Shown here: piece after piece, positions 27,724 through 36,470 of the stretch
Position numbering within the stretch: position 1 is the stretch's first letter
How the letters are laid out: the number at the start of each line of letters is the position of its first letter
Assembly: GCA_964429485.1 (NCBI GenBank)
Contig: CAYSBW010000003.1
Span: forward strand, 1-64,000
From: JAPLKB01 sp964429485
GTDB lineage: Bacteria > Desulfobacterota > Syntrophorhabdia > Syntrophorhabdales > Syntrophorhabdaceae
Reading direction: 5' to 3'
DNA: 64,000 bases
Position numbers and translations under genes: made by a program
Notes under the pieces: generated by a model
The model's input: only the letters and a program-made list of their open reading frames with translations
Database searches by the model: none
What the model was told of the DNA's origin: nothing

Positions 27724-28854
27724 ATGAAAATAGGCCTGGCCATATATAATTTTGATCCAAAAAAAGGCGGAGCAGAGAGATATGCCTATGACCTGTCTGC
27801 AAGATTAGTTAAGTTAGGGCATGAGTTAGAAATATTCTGCGGGCATGGTTTGGAAACAAAGGGTGTCAAGCTTGTAAAGCTCGATGTTGTACCTTATCCA
27901 AGATGGTTGAGAACGTTAATTTTTGCCTTGAAACACAGAGCCTGTATGAAGATTTCTCCACCTGATGTTATGCTGGGCTTCGGGAATACTTTTGAAGCTG
28001 ATGTTTATCAGAGCCATGGCGGAGTGCAACGTATCTGGATGGAACGGGAGATTGAAAGCTATGACAATCCTAAAGAACGCAGGTATAAAGCCTTTATGCT
28101 GAAAAACAGCATTAATCAGAAGATACAGGAATGGATTGCAGAATATCCTGTGAGAAAAAAGAAATGTTCGAGGATTATAGCCATATCGGATATGTTAAAA
28201 AGCCATATGGCAGGCCATTTTAATATCTTACCTGACAGAATCAATACTGTTTATAATGGAGTTGATACGCAAAGGTTTACCCCGGCAGATACCGGGTCTG
28301 ATGGAAAACTGAGAATACTTTTTTCTGCAGGTAATTTCCGACTCAAAGGACTTTTGCCTCTTTTAATTGCTGCTGGTGAGGTTGCAAGGGAGAGAAGGGA
28401 TTTTGAACTGCGTATAATGGGTAGAGGAAGAAGAAAACGCTACGAAGAGATAATAAAAAAACTGGATATTGGAGACTGTGTGTTTTTTCTTGGAGAACAG
28501 ACCAACCCTGAAAATATTTATAGAGAATCCCACATTCTTGCCCATCCTACTTTTTACGATGCCTGTTCACTGACCACCATGGAGGCCATGGCTTCGGGTC
28601 TTCCAACTATTACAACACAATGGAACGGAGCATCTGCTCTTATATCAGAACAGGAAGGATATGTAATAGATGAACCCCTTGACATTGATAGTATGGTAAG
28701 GGCAATTAAAGCTCTTTTTAACAGAGATTTCAGAGAATATATGGGAAAGAATGCACGTATGCGACTTGAGTCATATACTATGGACCATAATGCTCTTTCC
28801 ATGGAGAAAATACTGCTTGAAGCAAGTAAGGATAAGTATACCAATATAAATTAA
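27724..28854 (+). CDS. GT4-family glycosyltransferase (WaaG-like)
   Basis: A 376-residue retaining glycosyltransferase of GT-B fold. The N-terminal domain starts MKIGLAIYNFDPKKGGAERYA, with the Gly-rich acceptor loop. The C-terminal donor domain has YNGVDTQRF and the E-x7-E region YDACSLTTMEAMASG, in which the first Glu is Asp. It resembles WaaG and RfaG-like enzymes that add sugar to lipopolysaccharide core, acting on the inner face of the inner membrane. No strong SD precedes the ATG. The next gene, a Cys-rich membrane protein, follows by 26 bases. The exact sugar is unknown. Confidence 0.85.
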   Translation: MKIGLAIYNFDPKKGGAERYAYDLSARLVKLGHELEIFCGHGLETKGVKLVKLDVVPYPRWLRTLIFALKHRACMKISPPDVMLGFGNTFEADVYQSHGGVQRIWMEREIESYDNPKERRYKAFMLKNSINQKIQEWIAEYPVRKKKCSRIIAISDMLKSHMAGHFNILPDRINTVYNGVDTQRFTPADTGSDGKLRILFSAGNFRLKGLLPLLIAAGEVARERRDFELRIMGRGRRKRYEEIIKKLDIGDCVFFLGEQTNPENIYRESHILAHPTFYDACSLTTMEAMASGLPTITTQWNGASALISEQEGYVIDEPLDIDSMVRAIKALFNRDFREYMGKNARMRLESYTMDHNALSMEKILLEASKDKYTNIN

Positions 28855-28880
28855 AATTTCCTGGATCAAAAATATAAATT

Positions 28881-29582
28881 ATGCTTAAAAAAAACGGTCT
28901 TCATGATCTTTACGTAAAGGGCGGGATTTTAATCATTTCCCTTGTTCTTGCCATATATAATCCTCAAATCCTCGTAAAAACATTCACTTATGGCTTTGGT
29001 CTTCTAAAAGTATACCATGTACTCTGGTTTCTCACTATTTTGATTCTTTTGAAAAGATTGATCCCGGCCCTGAACCATAAGATAAATCTTGGCAAGATAT
29101 ATGGTAGAAATTATGTGGCGGCCGGTGAGGATAGTGATAAAAAAAAGCAAAGGCTGTCCGAATACACAAAAAAAATCAATTTTGGTGCAATCCGTACCGC
29201 TATTTACTGGACAATGCTTGTCCTTACTATAGGTTTTTGGCGTCTTTCCGGATTGCTTGACAGCAAGTGGCTCATTGTTATAGTTATTTTTTTCATATTT
29301 ATGGATCGTTTCTGTGCTGTGATCTGGTGCCCATTCAAGGCAATAATTCAGAATAAATGTTGTAATACCTGCAGGATAAACAACTGGGGATATCTTATGG
29401 CTTTTTCTCCTCTCATATTCATTCCTTCTTTCTGGACATATTCAATCATCTTTTTGTCTGTTGTTATTATTGTGCAGTGGGAATATCTTTACCATAAACA
29501 TCCTGAAAGGTTTTACGAGCTTTATAATGCGAAGCTGATGTGCAAAAATTGTGCTAATAAATGTGCCAGAGTTAAAAGTTAA
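28881..29582 (+). CDS. Cys-rich polytopic membrane protein of unknown function
   Basis: A 233-residue protein with about five hydrophobic helices (near 14-30, 38-60, 105-125, 130-148, 168-195). Cysteines cluster in two cytoplasm-side or membrane-edge motifs: FCAVIWCPFKAIIQNKCCNTC in the middle and MCKNCANKC at the C-terminus, the latter after HPERFYELYNAKL. The two sets of paired Cys could bind a metal or an Fe-S centre, as inference. I recall related proteins of the same layout in Firmicutes and other anaerobes, none characterised. It follows the glycosyltransferase gene by 26 bases and is probably co-transcribed. Confidence 0.65.
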   Translation: MLKKNGLHDLYVKGGILIISLVLAIYNPQILVKTFTYGFGLLKVYHVLWFLTILILLKRLIPALNHKINLGKIYGRNYVAAGEDSDKKKQRLSEYTKKINFGAIRTAIYWTMLVLTIGFWRLSGLLDSKWLIVIVIFFIFMDRFCAVIWCPFKAIIQNKCCNTCRINNWGYLMAFSPLIFIPSFWTYSIIFLSVVIIVQWEYLYHKHPERFYELYNAKLMCKNCANKCARVKS

Positions 29583-29701
29583 TGTGCAAAAAACCTACTG
29601 CATTTGTAGTGGATGAATAAACTGTCGTTGAATCTTTGAATAGTGCCAACAGCTATTTTTAAAAAAATAACACTTCACATTTACAGGGTGTTTCTTCAGA
29701 A

Positions 29702-29914
29702 TTATGATTTTACATCTTCTTCCTGCGAGTCAGGAAGTTCTGCTTGCACAGTTTCCTCGTTCATTGCTGTTTCATTTCCCTCTAAAACCTCCTCTTCACC
29801 AGAATCTTCTTCTGCTTTTAGTCCGAATCTTCGTTTCCGTTTTTCTTCCTGTTTTTTAATCCTTGCATTTTCTTTTTTCCTTTTCTCGCTTTTGAACCCT
29901 CCATATTTTCCCAT
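29702..29914 (-). CDS. Small charged protein, basic N-terminus and acidic C-terminus
   Basis: A 70-residue protein. Residues 1-30 are Lys/Arg-rich (MGKYGGFKSEKRKKENARI) and residues 35-70 Glu/Asp-rich, with no hydrophobic core, suggesting a disordered protein. AAGGAG lies 7 bases before the ATG, supporting expression. The basic half could contact nucleic acid; function unknown. It is transcribed in the same direction as, and downstream of, the release-factor-like gene, with a 250-base gap. Confidence 0.6.
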   Translation of the reverse strand: MGKYGGFKSEKRKKENARIKKQEEKRKRRFGLKAEEDSGEEEVLEGNETAMNEETVQAELPDSQEEDVKS

Positions 29915-30165
29915 TTAAAGATCTCCTTTACTTAAGCAAAATTTTTTATAATCATATTTTCACACTTTAGAGTACTGGTATTGCATAACAACTCTTAGTT
30001 TGATGTTTGTTATGCAAAAAAAGTTTAAGTCACCTGTCAATAGTACCATTTAAATTGAAGAAAGGATAGTCCAAGTGCTATAAAAACTGATAATATTTGA
30101 AATTTTAAATATTATGGATTTGCAAATAACAGAGTAACACAGTGTTGATTCCAATATGTGATGTT

Positions 30166-30597
30166 TTAATATTCAGCAGGGTCATAGGGATCGAAAGTCC
30201 TTGACCTTTTCTTTTTTGATTGAATGTGTTTTAATTCAAGTGTTTTCTCTTTTGCTCGTCTGGAACGTTTGCGTTTCTGTCTTCTTATTTTTTCGATTTG
30301 TTGTTCTTTCAAGCTTTTCTTTCCAAGAATCAGATTTTCAATTTTTTCAATTAGTATGCGGCGCGCGAAAAACCTGTTAAGAGATTGTGATCTTTCCTGC
30401 TGGCATTTTACCTCAATCCCTGTGGGAATATGTTTCAAATATACGCAGGTTGAAACCTTATTTACATTTTGACCGCCATGGCCTCTTGAATGTATGAATT
30501 TTTCTATAATGTCCGGTTCTTTTATGCCAAACTTTTCCATTTTTTCTTCAAGCAATTTTTCTTTTTCAGAACTTACACCGTATTTTAAAAAAGACAT
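30166..30597 (-). CDS. Peptide-chain-release-factor-like protein (ArfB/C12orf65 type)
   Basis: A 143-residue protein made only of the class-I release factor catalytic domain. The GGQ motif is at 41-43 within HSRGHGGQNVNKVST; the codon-recognition domains of RF1/RF2 are absent. A Lys/Arg-rich tail follows (about 95-135), as in ArfB and mitochondrial C12orf65 (mtRF-R), where the tail enters the mRNA channel or helps bind the large subunit. Expected role: release of nascent peptides from stalled ribosomes. The presence of His before GGQ and the spacing favour C12orf65 over ArfB. SD AGGAAGG close to the ATG. Confidence 0.85.
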   Translation of the reverse strand: MSFLKYGVSSEKEKLLEEKMEKFGIKEPDIIEKFIHSRGHGGQNVNKVSTCVYLKHIPTGIEVKCQQERSQSLNRFFARRILIEKIENLILGKKSLKEQQIEKIRRQKRKRSRRAKEKTLELKHIQSKKKRSRTFDPYDPAEY

Positions 30598-30638
30598 ACC
30601 TTCCTCTGGAAATAAAATTTAATATAATTATTGTTTTT

Positions 30639-31373
30639 TCAATGAGACAGTATCCATTCATGAATGGCTTTGTTGATTTCCACGGGTTTCTCGAGTATTG
30701 GCATGTGGCCTGCATCATTTATTGCCACGAGTCGGGATCTTTTTATCCGGTCATGAAGGAATTCCGAATATTCCGGTGGTGCAAGGACATCATCATTCCC
30801 GCAAATAATAAGTGCAGGAACTTTTATTTTATTCACCGAATCAGTTATATCAAATTCTTCACATGCAAGAAAGTCGTCATATATGACTTCTGTTTTGCAC
30901 TTCATCATATCTTTAAATCCTTTTTCCTTTAAAATTATTGGCGATTTTTTTGAAAAAGTGTAATCCATGATGCTTTTAACTGCTTTTTCTTTGTCTTTTT
31001 TTAATTCATTGAGGATTTCCGGAAAAATTCTGAGTTTAGCTCCCGTTGTAATGAGGATTATACCCTTTAAGATATCCGGAAAGGAAATTGCAAGGGACAT
31101 GGTTATTGCCCCTCCCATTGAATGTCCTGCAACGTAACACTTATCTATCCCCATTTCATGAATAACTTTTTGTATATAGTCCACATAGTCTGCCAATGTT
31201 TTGCAGCCTTTGTTGCAGTTATCAGCGCCATGTCCAGGCAGATCTATAAGAATAGGCTCCATTGAATCCTTGAAATATTCCTTCTGGAAGTACCATGATC
31301 TTGAGCTGCCTCCGGCTCCGTGAATAAAGATTATCTTTTCATTTTTTTCCAATTTTTCCATAGGAATATCCAT
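30639..31373 (-). CDS. Alpha/beta-hydrolase fold protein
   Basis: A 244-residue soluble hydrolase. The oxyanion HGAGGSSRSW lies near residue 18, the nucleophile elbow GHSMGG has Ser85, the acid is Asp in CGNDDVLAPP and the base His in DAGHMPILEKP. Both esterases and C-C bond hydrolases share this layout. GGAGG is 6 bases before the ATG. It lies 41 bases upstream of the release-factor-like gene and divergent from a lipoprotein gene. Substrate unknown. Confidence 0.85.
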   Translation of the reverse strand: MDIPMEKLEKNEKIIFIHGAGGSSRSWYFQKEYFKDSMEPILIDLPGHGADNCNKGCKTLADYVDYIQKVIHEMGIDKCYVAGHSMGGAITMSLAISFPDILKGIILITTGAKLRIFPEILNELKKDKEKAVKSIMDYTFSKKSPIILKEKGFKDMMKCKTEVIYDDFLACEEFDITDSVNKIKVPALIICGNDDVLAPPEYSEFLHDRIKRSRLVAINDAGHMPILEKPVEINKAIHEWILSH

Positions 31374-31427
31374 AGCAACCTCCAGATTTGTATTGCAATA
31401 AATCAGGAAGAAATTATATCATGAGGT

Positions 31428-31697
31428 ATGAAATTTCTTACTATTTTTTTAATTATTTTTTTACTTGTTTGCTGTAACAAGAGTACAGATGCTGTATTTA
31501 AACAAAAACCTGCAGATGATAAAAACAACGGAATTCAATACAGTAAAGAAGTAGATGAACTGAAGAAGGCTCTTAAAAGTGAAGTAAAAATAAAGCTAAA
31601 AAAAGACGCAAAGGGTTTGTATAACTGGGAAATTGCCGGTAAAGATGTCCATGAAATTTTGAAGACAAACGAAATAATGAGAAAAAAACTTGATTAA
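31428..31697 (+). CDS. Small putative lipoprotein
   Basis: An 89-residue protein with a short hydrophobic signal (residues 3-14) ending in LLVCC, a usable lipobox with Cys15 or Cys16 as the lipid anchor. The mature part is Lys-rich and helical. GAGG lies directly before the ATG. It resembles no family I know. Confidence 0.55.
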   Translation: MKFLTIFLIIFLLVCCNKSTDAVFKQKPADDKNNGIQYSKEVDELKKALKSEVKIKLKKDAKGLYNWEIAGKDVHEILKTNEIMRKKLD

Positions 31698-31846
31698 ATA
31701 AGGGGGTGTATCCACAGGCTTGCTATTTTTAAATGTAATATCTCGTAGGGTATGATCGTTTTTTTGAAATTACAGCCTCTTTAAAAACTTTCAGTGATGA
31801 ATTAATATTGTATTAGGATTCAATTAAATGATGAGGGGTAATTGAG

Positions 31847-32101
31847 ATGAAATATGAATATACTGTCAAGATATTTTCCATGGAAGATTTGAGCAATGAA
31901 GGTGTGGTAATTGACCCTGAAAACAATATTGTATATGCATGCAGGCCGGATGGTGAATGCGAGGTTCACAATGTTGGCGAGGAACAACTTCAGAGTCTTT
32001 CCAAATTATTCAACAAAATGGGCGAGGAACAATGGGAGATGGTTCAGCTCTTTTTCCGGCCCCTTGGTATTGTGAGTTTCTGGAAAAAACCTGTCTTATA
32101 A
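31847..32101 (+). CDS. Small DUF4177-like protein
   Basis: An 84-residue soluble protein. The beginning MKYEYTVKIF and the later MGEEQWEMVQLFFRPLGIV recall the DUF4177 pattern (Y-E-Y-K-V ... G-E-x-W-E-L-V ... F). It precedes the Hsp20 gene by 50 bases, possibly in the same transcript. Function unknown. Confidence 0.55.
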   Translation: MKYEYTVKIFSMEDLSNEGVVIDPENNIVYACRPDGECEVHNVGEEQLQSLSKLFNKMGEEQWEMVQLFFRPLGIVSFWKKPVL

Positions 32102-32150
32102 TTATAAACAGAGAGGTTAATACACAAAAAAATTCAGGGAGGTGATTGCT

Positions 32151-32600
32151 ATGACATTAGCACCATGGAAAAGTCTATGGGAGTTGAGATTTCCTGCATT
32201 GAAAGATGAGATGGACAAACTTTTTGAAGATTTTTTTAATAGAACTGGTTTTCCATCCATCACAGAAGGAAGCTGGCTTCCGGCTGTAGATATTCACGAA
32301 ACCAAAAAAGATGTTGTGGTGACCATTGATCTGCCGGCTATCAATCCTAAGGAAGTATCCATATCTATTGTTAATGACAGGCTGACTATTAAGGGAGAAA
32401 GAAAAAAAGAAGAGGAGACTGAAGAGGATAATTATTATAAATCTGAAAGATTATGCGGTACCTTTCAGAGAATTGTCCAACTCCCTGCGGAAGTTTTAGG
32501 AGATAAGGCCAGGGCAACATATAAGGACGGTGTTCTCAAGATTACTATTCCGAAGTCCGAGAAAGCTGTGCCCAAAGAAATCAAGGTGGAAGTTGAATGA
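32151..32600 (+). CDS. Small heat-shock protein, Hsp20 family
   Basis: A 149-residue protein with the alpha-crystallin domain (about residues 45-140), containing the typical VDIHETKKDVVVTIDLPAI and the GVLKITIPK strand near the end. The N-terminal ~40 residues are the variable arm with FFNRTGF. It is an ATP-independent holdase for unfolded proteins. The ATG at 32151 is preceded by GGAGGTG. No CIRCE-type repeat is visible upstream. Confidence 0.92.
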   Translation: MTLAPWKSLWELRFPALKDEMDKLFEDFFNRTGFPSITEGSWLPAVDIHETKKDVVVTIDLPAINPKEVSISIVNDRLTIKGERKKEEETEEDNYYKSERLCGTFQRIVQLPAEVLGDKARATYKDGVLKITIPKSEKAVPKEIKVEVE

Positions 32601-32705
32601 GAAATAAGATATTTATGAAAATAACAGGTTTGATTGCGCGATGAGAAAATAAAACTTTTAATCCTCCTGATGAGGGGGGGTAAAGCTTTATATGGCAGTA
32701 ATAAG

Positions 32706-32734
32706 TTTACAAAATTTATGTTTATGATTATATT
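32706..32734 (+). promoter_or_regulatory. Sigma-70-type promoter of the NifU-like gene
   Basis: TTTACA (32706-32711), 17 bases, TATATT (32729-32734). Start of transcription would be near 32741, about 23 bases before the ATG. Confidence 0.55.
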
Positions 32735-32763
32735 TAGATAAATCTAATTTTCAGGAGGTTTCA

Positions 32764-32982
32764 ATGAAAGAAAAGGTTAGTAAGGCCATAGAAAAAATAA
32801 GACCATTTTTACAAAGAGATGGGGGAGATATAGAACTGATTGACGTAGTTGATGGTGTTGTAAAGGTTAAGCTTAAAGGTGCTTGCGGCAGTTGCCCGAT
32901 GAGTACAATGACCCTGAAATTGGGAGTTGAAAAACAGCTTAAAGAAGAGATTCCTGAAGTTAAAGAAGTTGTTGCGGTATGA
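32764..32982 (+). CDS. NifU-like iron-sulfur scaffold/carrier
   Basis: A 72-residue protein equal to the C-terminal NifU domain (Nfu). The CxxC pair is Cys41/Cys44 in ACGSCPMS, which holds a bridging [4Fe-4S] cluster in a dimer. It delivers clusters to apo-proteins; the region is rich in such targets (iorA, AOR operon). AGGAGG precedes the ATG and a promoter lies 30-58 bases upstream. Confidence 0.93.
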   Translation: MKEKVSKAIEKIRPFLQRDGGDIELIDVVDGVVKVKLKGACGSCPMSTMTLKLGVEKQLKEEIPEVKEVVAV

Positions 32983-33071
32983 TGGTTAATGATGATTAAT
33001 GGAATTTGCTGAAACTTTATCATCGAAATCATGAGTTTACATAACAACAATTCAAAAAAACGGGGTTGTGT

Positions 33072-34385
33072 ATGATAAATGTTGATATTGCTACAGAAAT
33101 ATTGAGAGAATTCATAAAAATCGATACTTCGAACCCGCCGGGCAATGAGGAGAAGGCTATCCTTTTCCTTGAAAATATTCTTCAAAAAGAGGGGTTGAGT
33201 ACAGAAATTTATCTTTCTGTTCCAAAAAGAGCAAATATTATTTCCCGTATTGAGGGTAGGAAGAAAGGCAAACCAGTCATACTGCTTGGTCATGTTGATG
33301 TGGTTCCCGCAAATGCCGATGAGTGGGAGGTAGATCCTTTCGGAGCGGAATTGAAGGACGGTTTTATCTATGGAAGGGGTGCAATAGATATGAAGGGGCA
33401 GGTAATATGCCAGCTTCTCTCCTTCATAAACCTCTACAAAGAAGGAATAATCCCTGAAAGAGATATAATTTTTCTTGCAACCTGTGATGAGGAGGTTGGC
33501 GGGAAAAATGGATTGGAATATATGCTCAGTCAGGTAAGAGAAATCAGCGATGCTTCTTTTGTCCTTAGTGAGGGCGGTTGTATAATAGATGAAGAAGGCT
33601 GTCTTCATGCACAGATTTCTGTTGATGAAAAGAAATTGAGCCAGTTTTTTCTTAAAGCAATTGGTACAGGTGGTCATGGTTCCGTACCGCACAATGATAA
33701 TGCGAATGAAAAGATCGTCAAAGCAGCTCAAGCAATCATATCCTATGATTGGCCTTTTAAGCCAACAGGTATTGTTAATGCATATATGAACGGTCTCTTT
33801 AAAGGCAAAAAAGGCAAGGGTTTTACATATACTAATTTAAAAGAGATGTTGAAGAATAAATATTTTAGAAATTTTGTTGAAAACAATCCTGTTTACAATT
33901 CATTACTCCGCAACACTGTTACAATTACAATACTCAAGGGAGGGGAGAAGGTTAATGTGATACCAGCAGCATCACAGGCATATTTTGATGCAAGACTGTT
34001 GCCTAACGAAAGCCATGAAACTTTCTTCAGGAAAATTAAAAAACTTTGCGGTAGCGATGTGGAAATTGAGCAGATAGGGCCTGATACAGGAAAATCAATT
34101 TCTTCCGGATATAATAACGGATATTTTAATGGTATCCGTAAAATTGTAAATAAATTCAAAGGCCCCATACCTGTCCTGCCTTTTCTGATGACCGGAGCTT
34201 CTGATATGAGATATCTTAGAAATCTGGGAATTCCTTGTTATGGTTTTTTTCCGGCAACATTCAAGGCAGATGAAATTTTGAGAATGCACGGTAAAAACGA
34301 AAGAATATCAGTCGAAGCATTGAAAGAAGGTCTTGAAGGAACTTACGAAATCCTAAAGTTTCTTTCCTCTTATTCCAATATTTAA
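33072..34385 (+). CDS. M20-family metallopeptidase (ArgE/DapE-like)
   Basis: A 437-residue enzyme of the ArgE/DapE/ACY1 group. Zinc ligands and catalytic residues are visible in LLGHVDVVPA (His), GAIDMKG (Asp), the general-base pair in TCDEEVGG (Glu-Glu) and a late His in RMHGKNE. An insert dimerisation domain spans about 190-330. It hydrolyses an N-acyl amino acid or peptide. I use the ATG at 33072; a TTG two codons earlier is possible. A strong hairpin follows its stop. Confidence 0.87.
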   Translation: MINVDIATEILREFIKIDTSNPPGNEEKAILFLENILQKEGLSTEIYLSVPKRANIISRIEGRKKGKPVILLGHVDVVPANADEWEVDPFGAELKDGFIYGRGAIDMKGQVICQLLSFINLYKEGIIPERDIIFLATCDEEVGGKNGLEYMLSQVREISDASFVLSEGGCIIDEEGCLHAQISVDEKKLSQFFLKAIGTGGHGSVPHNDNANEKIVKAAQAIISYDWPFKPTGIVNAYMNGLFKGKKGKGFTYTNLKEMLKNKYFRNFVENNPVYNSLLRNTVTITILKGGEKVNVIPAASQAYFDARLLPNESHETFFRKIKKLCGSDVEIEQIGPDTGKSISSGYNNGYFNGIRKIVNKFKGPIPVLPFLMTGASDMRYLRNLGIPCYGFFPATFKADEILRMHGKNERISVEALKEGLEGTYEILKFLSSYSNI

Positions 34386-34389
34386 ATCA

Positions 34390-34429
34390 GAATACTTCCC
34401 GTGGGGGTTCGTCCCCATGGGAAGTATTC
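34390..34429 (+). terminator. Very stable 18-bp hairpin, probable terminator
   Basis: GAATACTTCCCGTGGGG pairs with CCCCATGGGAAGTATTC around a UUCG tetraloop (34390-34429). It begins 5 bases after the M20 peptidase stop. The following plus-strand sequence is TTAAAAACC, so the U-run is poor; it may act as a 3'-end stabiliser or a weak terminator. Confidence 0.6.
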
Positions 34430-34507
34430 TTAAAAACCCTTCCTGGGAATTATTAAAACATCGGGATTCCGTATACAAATTGTGAAGGCTGCCCCCATTT
34501 TATATTC

Positions 34508-34539
34508 TTGACAAAGGCCATTATTTTGTTGAAAATAAT
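34508..34539 (+). promoter_or_regulatory. Candidate iorAB promoter with overlapping palindrome
   Basis: TTGACA (34508-34513) is followed after 17 bases by GAAAAT (34531-34536), a weak -10. The spacer and -10 lie in a perfect inverted repeat, ATTATTTT-GTTG-AAAATAAT (34520-34539), a good position for a repressor. Confidence 0.45.
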
Positions 34540-34647
34540 AGCTGAGACAGTTAACAGATATTAAAAATTTGATAGAAATTTTTAATAAAGGAGGTGAAAA
34601 GTTACTACAAATCAAATTTACTGGCTGAAAAGCCGAATGGGGGCAAT

Positions 34648-36459
34648 ATGAAAAAAGAGACAAAGGTGCTGCAAGGAAACAGCGCTATTGCAAGAGGTGC
34701 CTGGGAAGCAGGTGTTAAATTTGCTTCTGCCTATCCTGGAACACCGAGTACTGAAATATTGCAGGAAATTGCCGACAACTACCCTGATATTTATGCTGAA
34801 TGGTCTCCTAATGAAAAAGTGGCAGTTGAAGTTGCAATCGGAGCATCAATAGCAGGGGTAAGAACCATTACTTCAATGAAGCATGTAGGATTAAATGTTG
34901 CATCAGACCCTTTTATGACTCTTGCCTATACAGGGGTTAAGGGTGGTATGTTGATAGTTGTTGCTGATGATCCGAATGTCCACAGTTCACAGAATGAACA
35001 GGATAGCCGTAACTGGGCAAGATTTGCAAAAGTTCCCATGCTTGAACCCGGTGATTCACAGGAATGTAAAGATTTTACAAAGATTGCCTATGATATTAGT
35101 GAAGTATATGATACACCTGTATTGCTGCGCGGTGAAACAAGAGTATCCCACTCTGATTCCCCGGTGATACTTGAAGGTAGAAAAGAATCGGGTATATCAA
35201 TAGGTCTTGATCCTAAGGATGCTCCTAAGTATGTTATGGTTCCGGCAAATGTTCGGGCGAGAAGGAAGTTTATAGAAGAAAGAATGAGAAAACTCGAGGC
35301 ATATGCTGATGAGTTTAAATATAATAATATTGAAATTAACGATTCCTCCACAGGTATTATCGCAAGTGGTGTGAGTTATCTCTATGCAAAAGAAGTTTTT
35401 CCGGAATACTCTTTTTTAAAGTTGGGCATGATATGGCCCCTTCCAAAAAAAATGATTGCTGAGTTTTATAAAAAGGTAAAAAAGGTCATTGTCATTGAAG
35501 AGCTTGACCCCTTCTTTGAAACCGAAATAAAAGCCATGGGCTATAAAATATTTCATGGAAAGGATTTGATCCCTAATATGTATGAGCTTTCCCCGGAAAT
35601 TATCGAGCAGGCACTAAAAGGTAAAAAATATAAAGCACCAAAAATAAAAGTAAAACCGGAAGAACTGCCAAGAAGACCACCGAATTTATGTGCAGGTTGT
35701 TCTCATAGAGCTCTATTTTATTCGTTGAAAAAACTCGGTACCTTTGTTTTTGGTGATATTGGCTGTTATACTCTTGCAGCAGCTCCTCCACTTCAGGCAG
35801 TTCATACCACTATATGTATGGGTGCAGGTGTTGGAGCAGCACATGGTGCAATGAAAGTATTCGGGAAGGAAGGTCTTGGAAAGATCTGTTCTGTTCTGGG
35901 TGATTCAACTTTTTTGCATAGCGGGGTAGCGCCTCTTATGGGGGCTGTGTATAACAGGGGAAATTCCACCACTATTATCCTGGACAATAGAATAACAGGC
36001 ATGACAGGCCATCAGGATCATGCAGGCACAGGGTTTACAGTGAGGCAGGAACCTACCAGCATGATAGATTATGAAGTCCTTGCAAAGGCTTTGGGGGTTG
36101 AGAGTGTAAGAAAGGTTGATCCCTACAAAGTTCAAGAGACCATGAAAACAATAAAGGAAGAACTGGAAAGAGATGAGCCTTCCGTGATTATTACAACCAA
36201 CAGTCCCTGTATTATGTTGAAGAGGGCAAACAGAAAATTTGAAAATCCTTTTTTCATAATTAATGAAGATAATTGCAGAGGATGCAAGATGTGTCTTGAA
36301 ATAGGCTGCCCTGCTATTAGCTGGAGAGAAGGAGCGGGTACAACAAAAGATGGTCATAAAAGAAAAGGAACTGTTTATATTGACAAGGGAATATGTGTAG
36401 GTTGTGATCTTTGTGCGCAAATATGTAAATACAGCGCCATTGTACCCGGTAAAGTTTGA
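34648..36459 (+). CDS. iorA: Indolepyruvate:ferredoxin oxidoreductase, alpha subunit
   Basis: A 603-residue subunit. The N-terminal pyrimidine domain has the start QGNSAIARGAWEAGVKFAS and YPGTPSTEI; the C-terminal TPP domain has GDIGCYTL and the metal/TPP segment GDSTFLHSG; the end carries two [4Fe-4S] motifs (CRGCKMC and CVGCDLCAQIC). With IorB it oxidises aryl pyruvates (from Phe, Tyr, Trp) to aryl-acetyl-CoA, reducing ferredoxin. I choose the ATG at 34648 with GGGGGC upstream; a GTG at 34594 is open, but its SD would overlap it. iorB follows after 11 bases. Confidence 0.93.
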   Translation: MKKETKVLQGNSAIARGAWEAGVKFASAYPGTPSTEILQEIADNYPDIYAEWSPNEKVAVEVAIGASIAGVRTITSMKHVGLNVASDPFMTLAYTGVKGGMLIVVADDPNVHSSQNEQDSRNWARFAKVPMLEPGDSQECKDFTKIAYDISEVYDTPVLLRGETRVSHSDSPVILEGRKESGISIGLDPKDAPKYVMVPANVRARRKFIEERMRKLEAYADEFKYNNIEINDSSTGIIASGVSYLYAKEVFPEYSFLKLGMIWPLPKKMIAEFYKKVKKVIVIEELDPFFETEIKAMGYKIFHGKDLIPNMYELSPEIIEQALKGKKYKAPKIKVKPEELPRRPPNLCAGCSHRALFYSLKKLGTFVFGDIGCYTLAAAPPLQAVHTTICMGAGVGAAHGAMKVFGKEGLGKICSVLGDSTFLHSGVAPLMGAVYNRGNSTTIILDNRITGMTGHQDHAGTGFTVRQEPTSMIDYEVLAKALGVESVRKVDPYKVQETMKTIKEELERDEPSVIITTNSPCIMLKRANRKFENPFFIINEDNCRGCKMCLEIGCPAISWREGAGTTKDGHKRKGTVYIDKGICVGCDLCAQICKYSAIVPGKV

Positions 36460-36470
36460 GGAGGTGGGTT

